A stretch of 64,000 nucleotides of DNA, taken from contig JAIYAE010000033.1 of assembly GCA_027489175.1 (NCBI GenBank), positions 62,001 through 126,000 on the forward strand, read 5' to 3'. The position numbers and the translations under genes are program-made. A model generated the notes under the pieces. The model ran no database searches. It saw only the letters and a list, made by a program, of their open reading frames with translations, and had not been told where the DNA came from. Each line of letters begins with the position of its first letter. Within the stretch, counting starts at the first letter, position 1. The stretch comes from Rhodobacter sp. (lineage in GTDB: Bacteria; Pseudomonadota; Alphaproteobacteria; Rhodobacterales; Rhodobacteraceae). This document shows positions 1 through 7,614 of this stretch, in pieces.

Positions 1-594
1 CACCACTTCCGGGGCTTCGGTCGGGGCTCGCAAAAGCGCCTCAAGCTGGCGGAGCGCGTCACTGCTGAAGCGGTCAGGGTCGGCGGTCGGGACCGGGTCG
101 GCTGCGGCATCGGCGGTGACCGGTTCCGGCGCGTCAGCAATCGCCTCTGCCAGGTCTTCGGTGTCAAGAACGGTTGGTTCGATCGTCACCGACTGGCGCA
201 CGCGGGCAAGCTTGGCCGCCACACCGTCAGGGATGGCATCTTGCAACGAGGGCTCGGCCGGGGCAAGAGCCGGGGCCATCTCGGCGGCGGGCATCGGTGT
301 GACCGGGCCGGGTGCCTTGGCGGCCGCGGCGTCGTCACCGTCCTGCGGGCGCAGATGCACGCCGTTTTCGCGCACGCGGGCATCGACCAGCCGGGACACC
401 TCACGCTCGGCAATCCGGTGCAGCATGGCGGCATCGGGCTGGGGCGGCTCGGCCCCGAAATAGCGGTCTTCGGCAGTTAGGTCGCGGAAATACTCAGCGA
501 TGGCCTTCATCGTGTTGAAGGGATCATCGAAGCCTTCCAGCGTGCAGCTGAACGTGCCGTAGGACACCGTCAGGATTTTGCTTTCACTGGTCAT
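1..594 (-). CDS. Conserved Rhodobacteraceae protein, 3' end outside the window
   Basis: The frame is open from an ATG at 594 to the left edge (198 codons, no stop), so the C-terminus is missing. The first ~70 residues are well ordered (starting MTSESKILTVSYGTFSCTLE, with an FRDLTAEDRYFGAEPP stretch) and match, from memory, an uncharacterised N-terminal domain widespread in Rhodobacteraceae. The rest is a low-complexity Ala/Pro/Asp/Glu-rich stretch. No signal peptide or membrane segment is visible. The ATG five bases further upstream leads straight into a stop, so 594 is the start. Function unknown. It is divergent from thiN. Confidence 0.75.
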   Translation of the reverse strand, partial: MTSESKILTVSYGTFSCTLEGFDDPFNTMKAIAEYFRDLTAEDRYFGAEPPQPDAAMLHRIAEREVSRLVDARVRENGVHLRPQDGDDAAAAKAPGPVTPMPAAEMAPALAPAEPSLQDAIPDGVAAKLARVRQSVTIEPTVLDTEDLAEAIADAPEPVTADAAADPVPTADPDRFSSDALRQLEALLRAPTEAPEVV

Positions 595-731
595 GACATG
601 ACAGCCTTTCGCCTTCTTGCACCGCAACACTGGACCTTGTAGCGCCCTAATGCATGGACAGACCGGGGTAATTTGATGGATTGATTGTGGCCGGATCCCA
701 AGAAACCTGCCTTAATTGGATACAGTTTTGC

Positions 732-1439
732 ATGAAACCCGCGATTGTCCAGACCTTACATGGGGTAACTCTGGCCGGAGGAGGCCCTTTCGGGCGCCGT
801 GACCTGGGGCTTTGCCGGTCCCGCGCGCCCGTCATGGTCGCGGCGGATGGGGGGGCGGACCGGCTTTTGCGCCTTGGCGTGATGCCCGAAGCGGTGATCG
901 GCGACTTTGATTCGCTGTCCGCCGGGGCGCGGGCGGCGATCCCGATGGACCGCCAGCACCCGATGCCGGAACAGGCGACGACCGACTTTGACAAGGCGCT
1001 GCGGTCGATCGATGCGCCCCTGGTTCTGGCGCTGGGCTTTGCCGGGGCGCGGCTGGATCATGGGCTGGCGGCGATGAACACGCTCGTCCAGCGGGCGGCG
1101 CAGCGCTGCATCCTGATCGGCCCGCAGGACGTGGCCTTTGCGGCCCCCGCACGGCTGGAGCTGACGCTTGGGGTAGGGGACCCTTTGTCGCTGTTCCCGA
1201 TGGGTCCCGTGACCGGGCGCAGCACGGGGCTGGAATGGCCGATCAGTGGCATCAACTTTGCGCCGGATGGCGCGATTGGAACGTCAAACCGGGTCACCGC
1301 GCGGCAGGTGGTGCTGGAGTTTGACGGACCCGGTATGCTGGTGATCCTGCCGCGGCGGCGGCTGGATGCGGCGATCAGGGGATTGTGTGCGGCACCGCTT
1401 GCGCCAGCACGCGGGCGGACATCCTCTCACGGTGGATGA
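732..1439 (+). CDS. thiN: Thiamine pyrophosphokinase
   Basis: Transfers pyrophosphate from ATP to thiamine, giving the cofactor thiamine diphosphate in the cytoplasm. The 235-residue product shows the family's ADGGAD (about 38-43) and GDFDS (57-61) Mg-ATP motifs, a TDFDKA motif (84-89) and GARLDH (105-110). I chose the ATG at 732; the open frame continues upstream to a TTG at 681 and a GTG at 687, but homology begins only at the glycine-rich strand after the ATG. No clear ribosome binding site is visible. The last 65 bases overlap, tail to tail, the end of the DMT transporter gene. Confidence 0.9.
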   Translation: MKPAIVQTLHGVTLAGGGPFGRRDLGLCRSRAPVMVAADGGADRLLRLGVMPEAVIGDFDSLSAGARAAIPMDRQHPMPEQATTDFDKALRSIDAPLVLALGFAGARLDHGLAAMNTLVQRAAQRCILIGPQDVAFAAPARLELTLGVGDPLSLFPMGPVTGRSTGLEWPISGINFAPDGAIGTSNRVTARQVVLEFDGPGMLVILPRRRLDAAIRGLCAAPLAPARGRTSSHGG

Positions 1440-2301
1440 TGTAAAGGCCCGAGGCGACGATCACGGCGATGCCGGCCCAGGTCATCGGGTTCGGGAAATC
1501 GCCGAAGATCAGGTAGCCAAGGGCAACGGCGACGACGATCTCGGAATAGTGCAGCGGGGCCAGCGTGGCCGAGGGCGCGAATTTCAGTGCATAGGTCATC
1601 GACATGTGGCTGAGCGCCGCCCAGAAGCCGACCCCGACCAGCCAGAGCCAGTTCACCCCCACGGGCCAGACGGGGTCCAGCGACGCAAAGCCGTTGCCGT
1701 TGGCCAGGACCATGACCGGCAGACAGATCAGAAGCCCGCTCCACGAGGTGTGGAATTGCATGGCGACCGGATGCATCCAGGCCGAGATGGCCCGCGTCAC
1801 CAGCATGTAGAAGGCAAAGAAGAACGCAGTGCCCAAGGGCCAGAGCGCCACCAGCCCGAAGACCTGGATCGACGGCTGGATGACCAGCAGCGCGCCACCA
1901 AACCCCACGGCACAGGCCGCGATCCGGCGCGGGCCGACATGGTCACCGAAGATGAAGGAGCCGAGGACCAGAAGGATGAAAGGCTCGACAAAGGCAATGG
2001 CAAGCGCGTCGGCCACGGGCATGACGGCAATGCCCGAGACGAAGGAAAAGGTGGACAGGATCAGGAACACCGCCCTGAGGACGGTGAAGGCCAGCGCGCG
2101 GGGTGTCAGGCGCAACGAGAGGCCCATGACAAGGACCACCGGCAGCATCAGCAGCATCTGCACCAAAAACCGCGCGGTGGTGATCTGGCCGACCGGAATA
2201 CCGCCTTCAGCCGCAAGTTTGGCCGACACGTCCAGAAGCGGCGCGATCATGCAGAAGATGAGCATCAGGACGATGCCCTGCAGCGTGGTATCCTTGGCCA
2301 T
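1375..2301 (-). CDS. DMT (EamA) family transporter
   Basis: A 308-residue inner-membrane protein with about ten hydrophobic helices arranged as two EamA repeats, the layout of drug/metabolite exporters. The substrate cannot be read from sequence. A basic tail (HRERMSARVLAQAVPHTIP) follows the last helix. The 3' end overlaps thiN convergently. Upstream lies a repeat-bearing gap separating it from sdaA on the same strand, so cotranscription with sdaA is possible but not shown. Confidence 0.85.
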   Translation of the reverse strand: MAKDTTLQGIVLMLIFCMIAPLLDVSAKLAAEGGIPVGQITTARFLVQMLLMLPVVLVMGLSLRLTPRALAFTVLRAVFLILSTFSFVSGIAVMPVADALAIAFVEPFILLVLGSFIFGDHVGPRRIAACAVGFGGALLVIQPSIQVFGLVALWPLGTAFFFAFYMLVTRAISAWMHPVAMQFHTSWSGLLICLPVMVLANGNGFASLDPVWPVGVNWLWLVGVGFWAALSHMSMTYALKFAPSATLAPLHYSEIVVAVALGYLIFGDFPNPMTWAGIAVIVASGLYIIHRERMSARVLAQAVPHTIP

Positions 2302-2377
2302 GCCCCTGCCTAGCCCGCGGCCTTTGGCGGTGCCAGTCTGAAAGCGACATGCCGGTGGTGCGGGCGGGTTTCAAAAG

Positions 2378-2493
2378 GAGCGCGTTCCGCGCGAAGGCCT
2401 TTTGTCTCGCCTCTGGCGCGCGAAGGGCGCGCCAACCGGCTCGGGTCAGGGGGCATCCTGCCCCCAAACCCCCGGGGAGTATTTCTGAAAAGG
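2378..2493 (+). repeat. Dispersed intergenic repeat, copy A
   Basis: About 115 bases resembling the stretch at 33195-33312: a shared TTTTGTCTCGCCTCTG block, a CGCGC/GCGCGC inverted repeat, AACCGGC, then a GGGGGC-loop-GCCCCC stem followed by AAACCCCC and an AT-rich TATTT end. A truncated inverted relative lies at 52351-52392. It fills most of the gap between sdaA and the DMT transporter gene. Open frames through it are low-complexity and not credible genes. Function unknown; a folded RNA or a REP-like role is possible. Confidence 0.6.
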
Positions 2494-2568
2494 GCAATGC
2501 GGCTTGCGCTTTTCTTCAAATACTTCCGCCGGAGGCTTCCGAAGGCAGCCCCCCCCCGCTGACCCTTG

Positions 2569-3948
2569 TCAGCAGTTCGGGACGTTGACAGCCAGCCCGC
2601 CAAGGCTGGTTTCCTTGTACTTTTCATGCATGTCCTGCCCGGTCTGGCGCATCGTCTCGATACAGGCGTCAAGGCTGACCAGATGCTGGCCGTCACCCCG
2701 CAGCGACAGGCTGGCGGCTGAGACGGCCTTGATCGCGCCAAGGCCGTTCCTTTCGATGCAGGGCACCTGCACCAGACCCTTCACCGGATCGCAGGTCATG
2801 CCAAGGTGATGCTCCAGCGCGATTTCGGCGGCGTTTTCCACCTGCTCGGGCGTGCCGCCCAAGACGGCCGCAAGCCCCGCGGCCCCCATCGCGGCAGCGC
2901 TGCCCACTTCCGCCTGGCAGCCGCATTCCGCGCCGGAAATGCTGGCGTTGTGCTTGCAAAGCCCGCCAATGGCGGCGGCGGTCAGGAGGAAATCTGCCAC
3001 CTTGGCGGTTGAGGCGCCGGGGACATGGTCAAGGTAGTAGCGGATCACGGCCGGAACCACGCCAGCGGCGCCGTTGGTCGGGGCGGTCACCACCTGACCG
3101 CCAGCGGCGTTTTCCTCGTTCACCGCCATCGCGTACAGCGACATCCAGTCGTTGATCGTATGCGGTGGGGTCAGGTTCAGGCCGCGTTCGGCCATCAACG
3201 CGTCATGGATGCCCTTGGCGCGGCGGCGCACCTTCAGGCCCCCCGGCAGGATTCCGGTGCCCTTCATCCCCCGGTCGATGCAATCGCTCATCACCTGCCA
3301 GAGGCGGGCAATGCCCGCGTCAATCTCAGGGCCGGTGCGGAAGCGCAGCTCATTCTGGCGCTTCATCTGCGCGATGGAGAGGCCCGAGGCATGGGCCATC
3401 TGCAGCATCTCGGCGGCAGTCTCAAACGGGAACGGCACGTCGGCGCGCGCCTTGGACTTTTTGCCGCCCGCCTCGGCCAGTTCATCTGCGGTTAAGACGA
3501 AGCCGCCACCGATGGAGTAATAGGTTTCCTGCAGGATCACATCGCCCTGCGCATCGGTCGCTTTCAGGATCATGCCGTTCGCATGGCCGGGCAGGGCGGG
3601 GCCGAAGTCGAAATGCAGGTCTTTCAAGGGGTCGAAGTGCAGCGGCGGCAGGCCGGGAACCTCAATGGTCTTGGTGTCGCGGATGCGGACAAAGGCGGCA
3701 TCGGCCTTTTCAGCGTCATAAGTGTCGGGCGCGAAGCCTGCCAGCCCAAGCACCGTGGCGCGGTCGGTCGCATGGCCGACCCCGGTAAAGGCAAGGGACC
3801 CATGCAGCGAGGCGCGCAACCCGTGGAAATGGAAGGGCGAGGCGCGCATGGTGTCCAGAAAGCGCGCGGAGGCGACCATCGGGCCCATGGTGTGGGACGA
3901 CGAGGGGCCGATGCCGACCTTGAACATGTCGAAGACGGAAAGGAACAT
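2569..3948 (-). CDS. sdaA: L-serine dehydratase (L-serine ammonia-lyase), single chain
   Basis: Deaminates L-serine to pyruvate using a [4Fe-4S] cluster. The 459-residue chain carries the N-terminal beta domain (GPSSSHTMGP at about 14-23) and the C-terminal alpha domain in one polypeptide, as in bacterial type 2 enzymes. Cluster-region cysteines are visible in the ISGAECGCQ, GMTCDP and VPCIERN segments. The protein ends exactly in a cysteine (NVPNC), the feature behind the tail-in-mouth mode described for Legionella L-serine dehydratase. It is the last gene of the three-GST operon; its ATG shares one base with the preceding stop (TGATG). Confidence 0.95.
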   Translation of the reverse strand: MFLSVFDMFKVGIGPSSSHTMGPMVASARFLDTMRASPFHFHGLRASLHGSLAFTGVGHATDRATVLGLAGFAPDTYDAEKADAAFVRIRDTKTIEVPGLPPLHFDPLKDLHFDFGPALPGHANGMILKATDAQGDVILQETYYSIGGGFVLTADELAEAGGKKSKARADVPFPFETAAEMLQMAHASGLSIAQMKRQNELRFRTGPEIDAGIARLWQVMSDCIDRGMKGTGILPGGLKVRRRAKGIHDALMAERGLNLTPPHTINDWMSLYAMAVNEENAAGGQVVTAPTNGAAGVVPAVIRYYLDHVPGASTAKVADFLLTAAAIGGLCKHNASISGAECGCQAEVGSAAAMGAAGLAAVLGGTPEQVENAAEIALEHHLGMTCDPVKGLVQVPCIERNGLGAIKAVSAASLSLRGDGQHLVSLDACIETMRQTGQDMHEKYKETSLGGLAVNVPNC

Positions 3949-4613
3949 CAGACCCTCGGGTTGGTGAACGGGGTGGGGCCAAGGCCATCGGCATCGGCGA
4001 CGCGCAAAGCGGCGGGGCGGGCTTCGTGGGCGGCAAGGACCGCTTGCAACTGCGGGAAGGCCCCGAGATCAAGCGCGTAGGGCGCAGGCGGGAGGATGAT
4101 CAGCCAGCGCACAAGAACCCCGATGTAATAGCCCAAGACGCCGGGATGGTCCACTGACAGCCAGCGCGGCTGGCGGCTGGCGATCAGGCCTTCGATCAGG
4201 CCAAGGCGGGCGATGATCTGGGCATGCGCCTCGGCCTGGGCGGCGGCGCTGTTCGCCTCACCCGCCGGGCGGTGCGGGTAGAACATCGCCAGCGCCGCCT
4301 GATGCAGCGCGTTTGAGGTGAAGAACAGCCAGGAGAGGAACGCCCCCCGGTCCGGGTCCTTTGGGCCGGGGCCAAGGCGTCCGGTCTGGTCGACCAGCCA
4401 CAGAAGGATGGCGGCCGTCTCGAAGATCGGGCCGTCGGGGGTTTCCAGGGCCGGGATCAGGCCGACGGGGTTGACCCGGCGGTAGTCCGGGCTGGTCAGC
4501 GCCCCGCCCTCGATATCGGCCAGGGCGATGGTGTGGGGCAGCTCCAGCTCTTCCAGCGCAAAGCGGACGATGGTCGAGGCGAAGTCGGGCGCGTGGTGGA
4601 GGGTCAGGGTCAT
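3948..4613 (-). CDS. Glutathione S-transferase family protein (GST copy 1)
   Basis: A 221-residue GST-like protein: an N-terminal thioredoxin-like half with NPVGLIPALETPDG and the ETAAILLWL helix (the cis-Pro and glutathione gamma-glutamyl site region), then an all-alpha C-terminal half. It is clearly paralogous to the next two genes upstream; all three end in a matching GLGP-P-T/F-P motif. Its start overlaps the preceding gene's stop by four bases. The substrate is unknown. Glutathione binding is inferred from the fold only. Confidence 0.85.
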   Translation of the reverse strand: MTLTLHHAPDFASTIVRFALEELELPHTIALADIEGGALTSPDYRRVNPVGLIPALETPDGPIFETAAILLWLVDQTGRLGPGPKDPDRGAFLSWLFFTSNALHQAALAMFYPHRPAGEANSAAAQAEAHAQIIARLGLIEGLIASRQPRWLSVDHPGVLGYYIGVLVRWLIILPPAPYALDLGAFPQLQAVLAAHEARPAALRVADADGLGPTPFTNPRV

Positions 4614-5281
4614 GCGGGCATCTCGGGTGCGGTATAGGGGTTGGGGCCAAGGCTGTCGGCCTTTGCCACGCGGCGGGCGGCGGGGGTGGCCTCATGTGCG
4701 GCCAGCATGGCGTGCAAGGCGGGAAAGGGTGCAAGGCTGAAACGCAAGGCGGGGTCCTCCGGCAGATAGGCGGCCCAGCGGAGGAGGATGCCAAGGTAAT
4801 GCCCAAGCGCCGGCTGGGCCGGGGTCAGCCAGCGCGGGGCCTGGGTGGTCAGAAGGCTTTCCAAATGGGCGGCCTGTTCGGTCAGGCGCTCTAACGCCAG
4901 ACGGGCCACCTCGTCCGCTGCATCGGGGCCGGCCGGGCGGTCAGGGTGGATCAACGCCATCACCGTGGGGTGGACGGTGTTCGAGGTGAAGAGAAGCCAG
5001 GACAGGAAGGCCGCCCGTGCAGGGTCAGTCGGGGCCGGGGCAAGGCCACCATGACGCGCGTTCAGCCATAGAAGGATCGCTGCCGTCTCAAACATCGGGC
5101 CATCTGGGGTTTGCAGCGCCGGGATCAGGCCGAGCGGGTTCACCGCCCGAAAGGCGGGGGCGTCGAAATCGCCTGCGTCCCAGTCCATCAGGCGCAGGTC
5201 ATAGGGCTGGCCCTGCTCCTCCAGCGCCAGCCGGATGATCGAGGAGGCCCAGTCTGGGATATGCCAAAGCGTCAGGGTCAC
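4610..5281 (-). CDS. Glutathione S-transferase family protein (GST copy 2)
   Basis: The 223-residue middle member of the tandem GST trio, with NPLGLIPALQTPDGPMFETA in the N-terminal half and a helical C-terminal half ending in DSLGPNPYTAPEM. It overlaps the genes on both sides by four bases (ATGA), so the three are translationally coupled. Its similarity to copies 1 and 3 is end to end, indicating duplication with divergence. No substrate can be assigned. Confidence 0.85.
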   Translation of the reverse strand: MTLTLWHIPDWASSIIRLALEEQGQPYDLRLMDWDAGDFDAPAFRAVNPLGLIPALQTPDGPMFETAAILLWLNARHGGLAPAPTDPARAAFLSWLLFTSNTVHPTVMALIHPDRPAGPDAADEVARLALERLTEQAAHLESLLTTQAPRWLTPAQPALGHYLGILLRWAAYLPEDPALRFSLAPFPALHAMLAAHEATPAARRVAKADSLGPNPYTAPEMPA

Positions 5282-5958
5282 AGCACGCTGCCTTCTGGTG
5301 GGTTGGGGTGTTCCGGCCGGGTGAAGGGATGGGGGCCAAGGCCTTCGGCCCGGGCGATGACCGGGGTTTCTACCCGCGCCTCTTGCGCCTCGGCCAAGGC
5401 GAAAAGGGTGGGGAAGTTGGCCAGATCAAACCAGCGCGGGGCGTTCGGGGGGTAAAGCGCGCTCCACCGCGTCAAGGTGACCGCATAGGCGCCCAAAGGC
5501 TTGCCGGCGGCGAAAAGGGTGGGCCTTTGCTGGGCGGCGCTGTCCAGCAGGGCGAAGTGATCCAGCATCCGCGCGGCGATCATCACCCGGTGGCCGGGAT
5601 GGGCATCAACCGGGCAGTATTGATGCGGGTAGAAGATCTGGCGCAGGTCGGCATGCGCGGTGTTGGACATGAAGAACAGCCATTTCAGGAACACGGCGCG
5701 GTCCGAGGACTGTGGCGACGGCCCCAGTTGATGCAGGTCCGACAGCCACAGCAGGATCGCCCCGGTTTCGGAAATCGGCCCCTGGGGTGTTTCCAGCGTC
5801 GGGATCAGGCCCGTGGGGTTCAGCGCGCGGTAGGCTGGGCCGTCCTGCTGGCGTCTCGCGCGGTCGACCAGTGCGGTCTGATAGGGAATGCCCGCCCCAT
5901 CCAGCACAAGGCGGATGACAAGCGAGGCGTTGTCCGGGGCATAGTGCAGTCTGTACAT
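5278..5958 (-). CDS. Glutathione S-transferase family protein (GST copy 3)
   Basis: The first gene of the operon and the most divergent of the trio, 226 residues when started at the ATG at 5958 (MYRLHYAPDNAS). The frame runs further upstream to 6039, but that extension has no family resemblance. It shows NPTGLIPTLETPQGPISETG and GLGPHPFTRPEHPN near the end. It precedes the other two GST genes and sdaA; the promoter must lie in the 187-base gap shared with the divergent EF-hand gene. Confidence 0.83.
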   Translation of the reverse strand: MYRLHYAPDNASLVIRLVLDGAGIPYQTALVDRARRQQDGPAYRALNPTGLIPTLETPQGPISETGAILLWLSDLHQLGPSPQSSDRAVFLKWLFFMSNTAHADLRQIFYPHQYCPVDAHPGHRVMIAARMLDHFALLDSAAQQRPTLFAAGKPLGAYAVTLTRWSALYPPNAPRWFDLANFPTLFALAEAQEARVETPVIARAEGLGPHPFTRPEHPNPPEGSVL

Positions 5959-6145
5959 CGGCCACCAATGGGGGTCTGGCGCATAGCCTTGCGCAAAGCT
6001 TGCCCCGATGCAGGGCGAAAAGCGACCCCCTGCTGCCAATTGGGCGCATCGAGGGGGGCTTTCGCGGAAGGGTTGCGCTTAACCTCTTGTCAACCACGGC
6101 TGGGGCAGACTGACGGCGTCAGAGGCCCAAGGGTGGAGGGGGGAA

Positions 6146-6688
6146 ATGGTCAAGGTGGTGGCGGCGGTGATGCTGGTGATGTTGGTCATGCTCCAGACCG
6201 CATGGGCAGAGGGTGTAAGCCCCCTTGAAGACGCGATGCGCAAGGACCCCGACCGGTTCCGCGTGATGGCCGAAGATGTGATCGCGGGCTTTGGCGGCCC
6301 GGGTGGCCTGACGCCTGCCGGGATTGAAGAGCATGTGGCGCTGGAACGCGCCGCCGCCCGCGCCAGTGCCATGCGGCGGCTTCTGGCGATGGACCTCGAC
6401 AACGATGGCATCGTCACACGCGAGGAGCTTGCCGTCACCCTGCGCGCGGCGAGTGCCACGGCGCGGGGCAGGCTTGAGCGGCAGTTCACGGCGGCCGATG
6501 TCAATGCCGACACCCGGATCGACAGCGCCGAGATGCGGAGCGAGGGTCAGGCTGCCGCCTTGCGCGCCCTGACCGAAGCCGAAGCCTCGGTGCTGCGGGC
6601 GCTGATGACGCTCGACGCCAACCAGGACGGCGCAGTGGAACAGGAGGAATTGCGTCAGGCCCTCAAGCGGCTGGAAAAGGTGACCTGA
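6146..6688 (+). CDS. Secreted EF-hand calcium-binding protein
   Basis: A 180-residue protein with a hydrophobic signal peptide (about residues 1-21, ending near AWA-EG) and three recognisable EF-hand loops: DLDNDGIVTREE (83-94), DVNADTRIDSAE (118-129) and DANQDGAVEQEE (157-168). Acidic residues at loop positions 1, 3, 5 and 12 support calcium binding. It is probably periplasmic; no enzymatic domain is seen. A strong GGAGGGGGGA ribosome binding site precedes the ATG. It is separated from rpiA by two stem-loops, so it is likely its own unit. Confidence 0.8.
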   Translation: MVKVVAAVMLVMLVMLQTAWAEGVSPLEDAMRKDPDRFRVMAEDVIAGFGGPGGLTPAGIEEHVALERAAARASAMRRLLAMDLDNDGIVTREELAVTLRAASATARGRLERQFTAADVNADTRIDSAEMRSEGQAAALRALTEAEASVLRALMTLDANQDGAVEQEELRQALKRLEKVT

Positions 6689-6709
6689 ACCGCCCATTCC
6701 CCATGCAGG

Positions 6710-6756
6710 CAGGTCGGAAACCGACCTGAATCCCCTGCATTGCCTGCGGCAGGGGA
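6710..6756. repeat. Two adjacent stem-loops between the EF-hand gene and rpiA
   Basis: CAGGTCGG (6710-6717), a three-base AAA loop and CCGACCTG (6721-6728) form a perfect 8-bp hairpin. Immediately after, TCCCCTGC (6731-6738) pairs with GCAGGGGA (6749-6756) around a ten-base loop. Neither is followed by a T-run, so classical termination is uncertain; an mRNA-stabilising or protein-binding role is equally possible. Confidence 0.6.
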
Positions 6757-6821
6757 TCAGAACCCTCTCGCCCTTCGGCGACCTTTGCGCTATGCGAGGG
6801 GCAAAAGAGGGGAGTGCTGCC

Positions 6822-7610
6822 ATGACTGCCGAGCTTTCGCCCATCGACAAGGCCAAGTACGCCGCCGCCCGCAAGTCGGTGGATTTCGTCGAAACCGGGA
6901 TGAAGCTGGGCCTCGGCTCCGGATCGACCGCCGCCTGGATGGTCCGCTGCCTGGCCGAACGCATCCGCGAAGAGGGGCTGAAGGTCACCTGCGTCGCCAC
7001 CTCGCGCCGCACGGCAGACCTTGCGCGCGAACTGGGCGTGCCGGTCGTCGGCATGGATGACGTGAAATGGCTGGACCTGACGATCGACGGCGCGGATGAA
7101 TTTGATCCCAACCTCAACCTCATCAAGGGTGGCGGCGCGGCCCTGTTGCAGGAAAAGATCGTGGCCACCGCCAGCGACCGGATGATCGTGATCGCCGATG
7201 CCGCGAAAGAGGTGGCGCAGCTGGGCGCCTTCCCCTTGCCGGTCGAGGTGATCGGCTTCGGCTGGCAGACCACCAAGGCCCTGATCGAAGAGACGCTCTA
7301 CAGCCTTGATGTGCTGAACCGCGACGTGTCCTTGCGGATGGACAAGGCCCTGCCTTTGCGCACCGATGAGGGCAACCTGATCCTTGACCTCAACCTGCGC
7401 CGGATCGGCAACCCGCGTCAGCTGGCGCTGGTCCTGAACCAGATCCCGGGCGTGGTGGAAAATGGCCTTTTCATCGACATCTGCGACATCGTGGTCATCG
7501 GCCATGGCGATGGCCGGGTGACGGTGCGTGACATCAATACGGGCCGGGTCGAGGATGGGTCGGTCGACCTTGCGCAAAGCGCGAACATCTTTGCCGATCT
7601 GGGTGAGTGA
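6822..7610 (+). CDS. rpiA: Ribose-5-phosphate isomerase A
   Basis: Interconverts ribose-5-phosphate and ribulose-5-phosphate in the pentose phosphate and Calvin pathways. The 262-residue protein has GLGSGSTAAWMV (phosphate loop), TIDGADEFDPNLNLIKGGG and LLQEKIVATAS (the catalytic region with Asp, Glu and Lys). The ATG at 6822 follows a GAGGGGAG ribosome binding site; an in-frame codon ten residues upstream lacks support. gor follows with a gap of only four bases, as in other Rhodobacteraceae. Confidence 0.95.
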   Translation: MTAELSPIDKAKYAAARKSVDFVETGMKLGLGSGSTAAWMVRCLAERIREEGLKVTCVATSRRTADLARELGVPVVGMDDVKWLDLTIDGADEFDPNLNLIKGGGAALLQEKIVATASDRMIVIADAAKEVAQLGAFPLPVEVIGFGWQTTKALIEETLYSLDVLNRDVSLRMDKALPLRTDEGNLILDLNLRRIGNPRQLALVLNQIPGVVENGLFIDICDIVVIGHGDGRVTVRDINTGRVEDGSVDLAQSANIFADLGE

Positions 7611-7614
7611 CCTC

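Noticed and set aside
1366..2313. A 315-codon plus-strand frame opposite the DMT transporter
   Set aside because: The translation is an unbroken charged Arg/Asp/Gly/His composition, the mirror of hydrophobic helices on the minus strand.
2310..2741. A small protein encoded across dispersed repeat copy A
   Set aside because: Its sequence comes from the repeat and the antisense of sdaA; the same spurious RRGETK-type translation appears at copy B.
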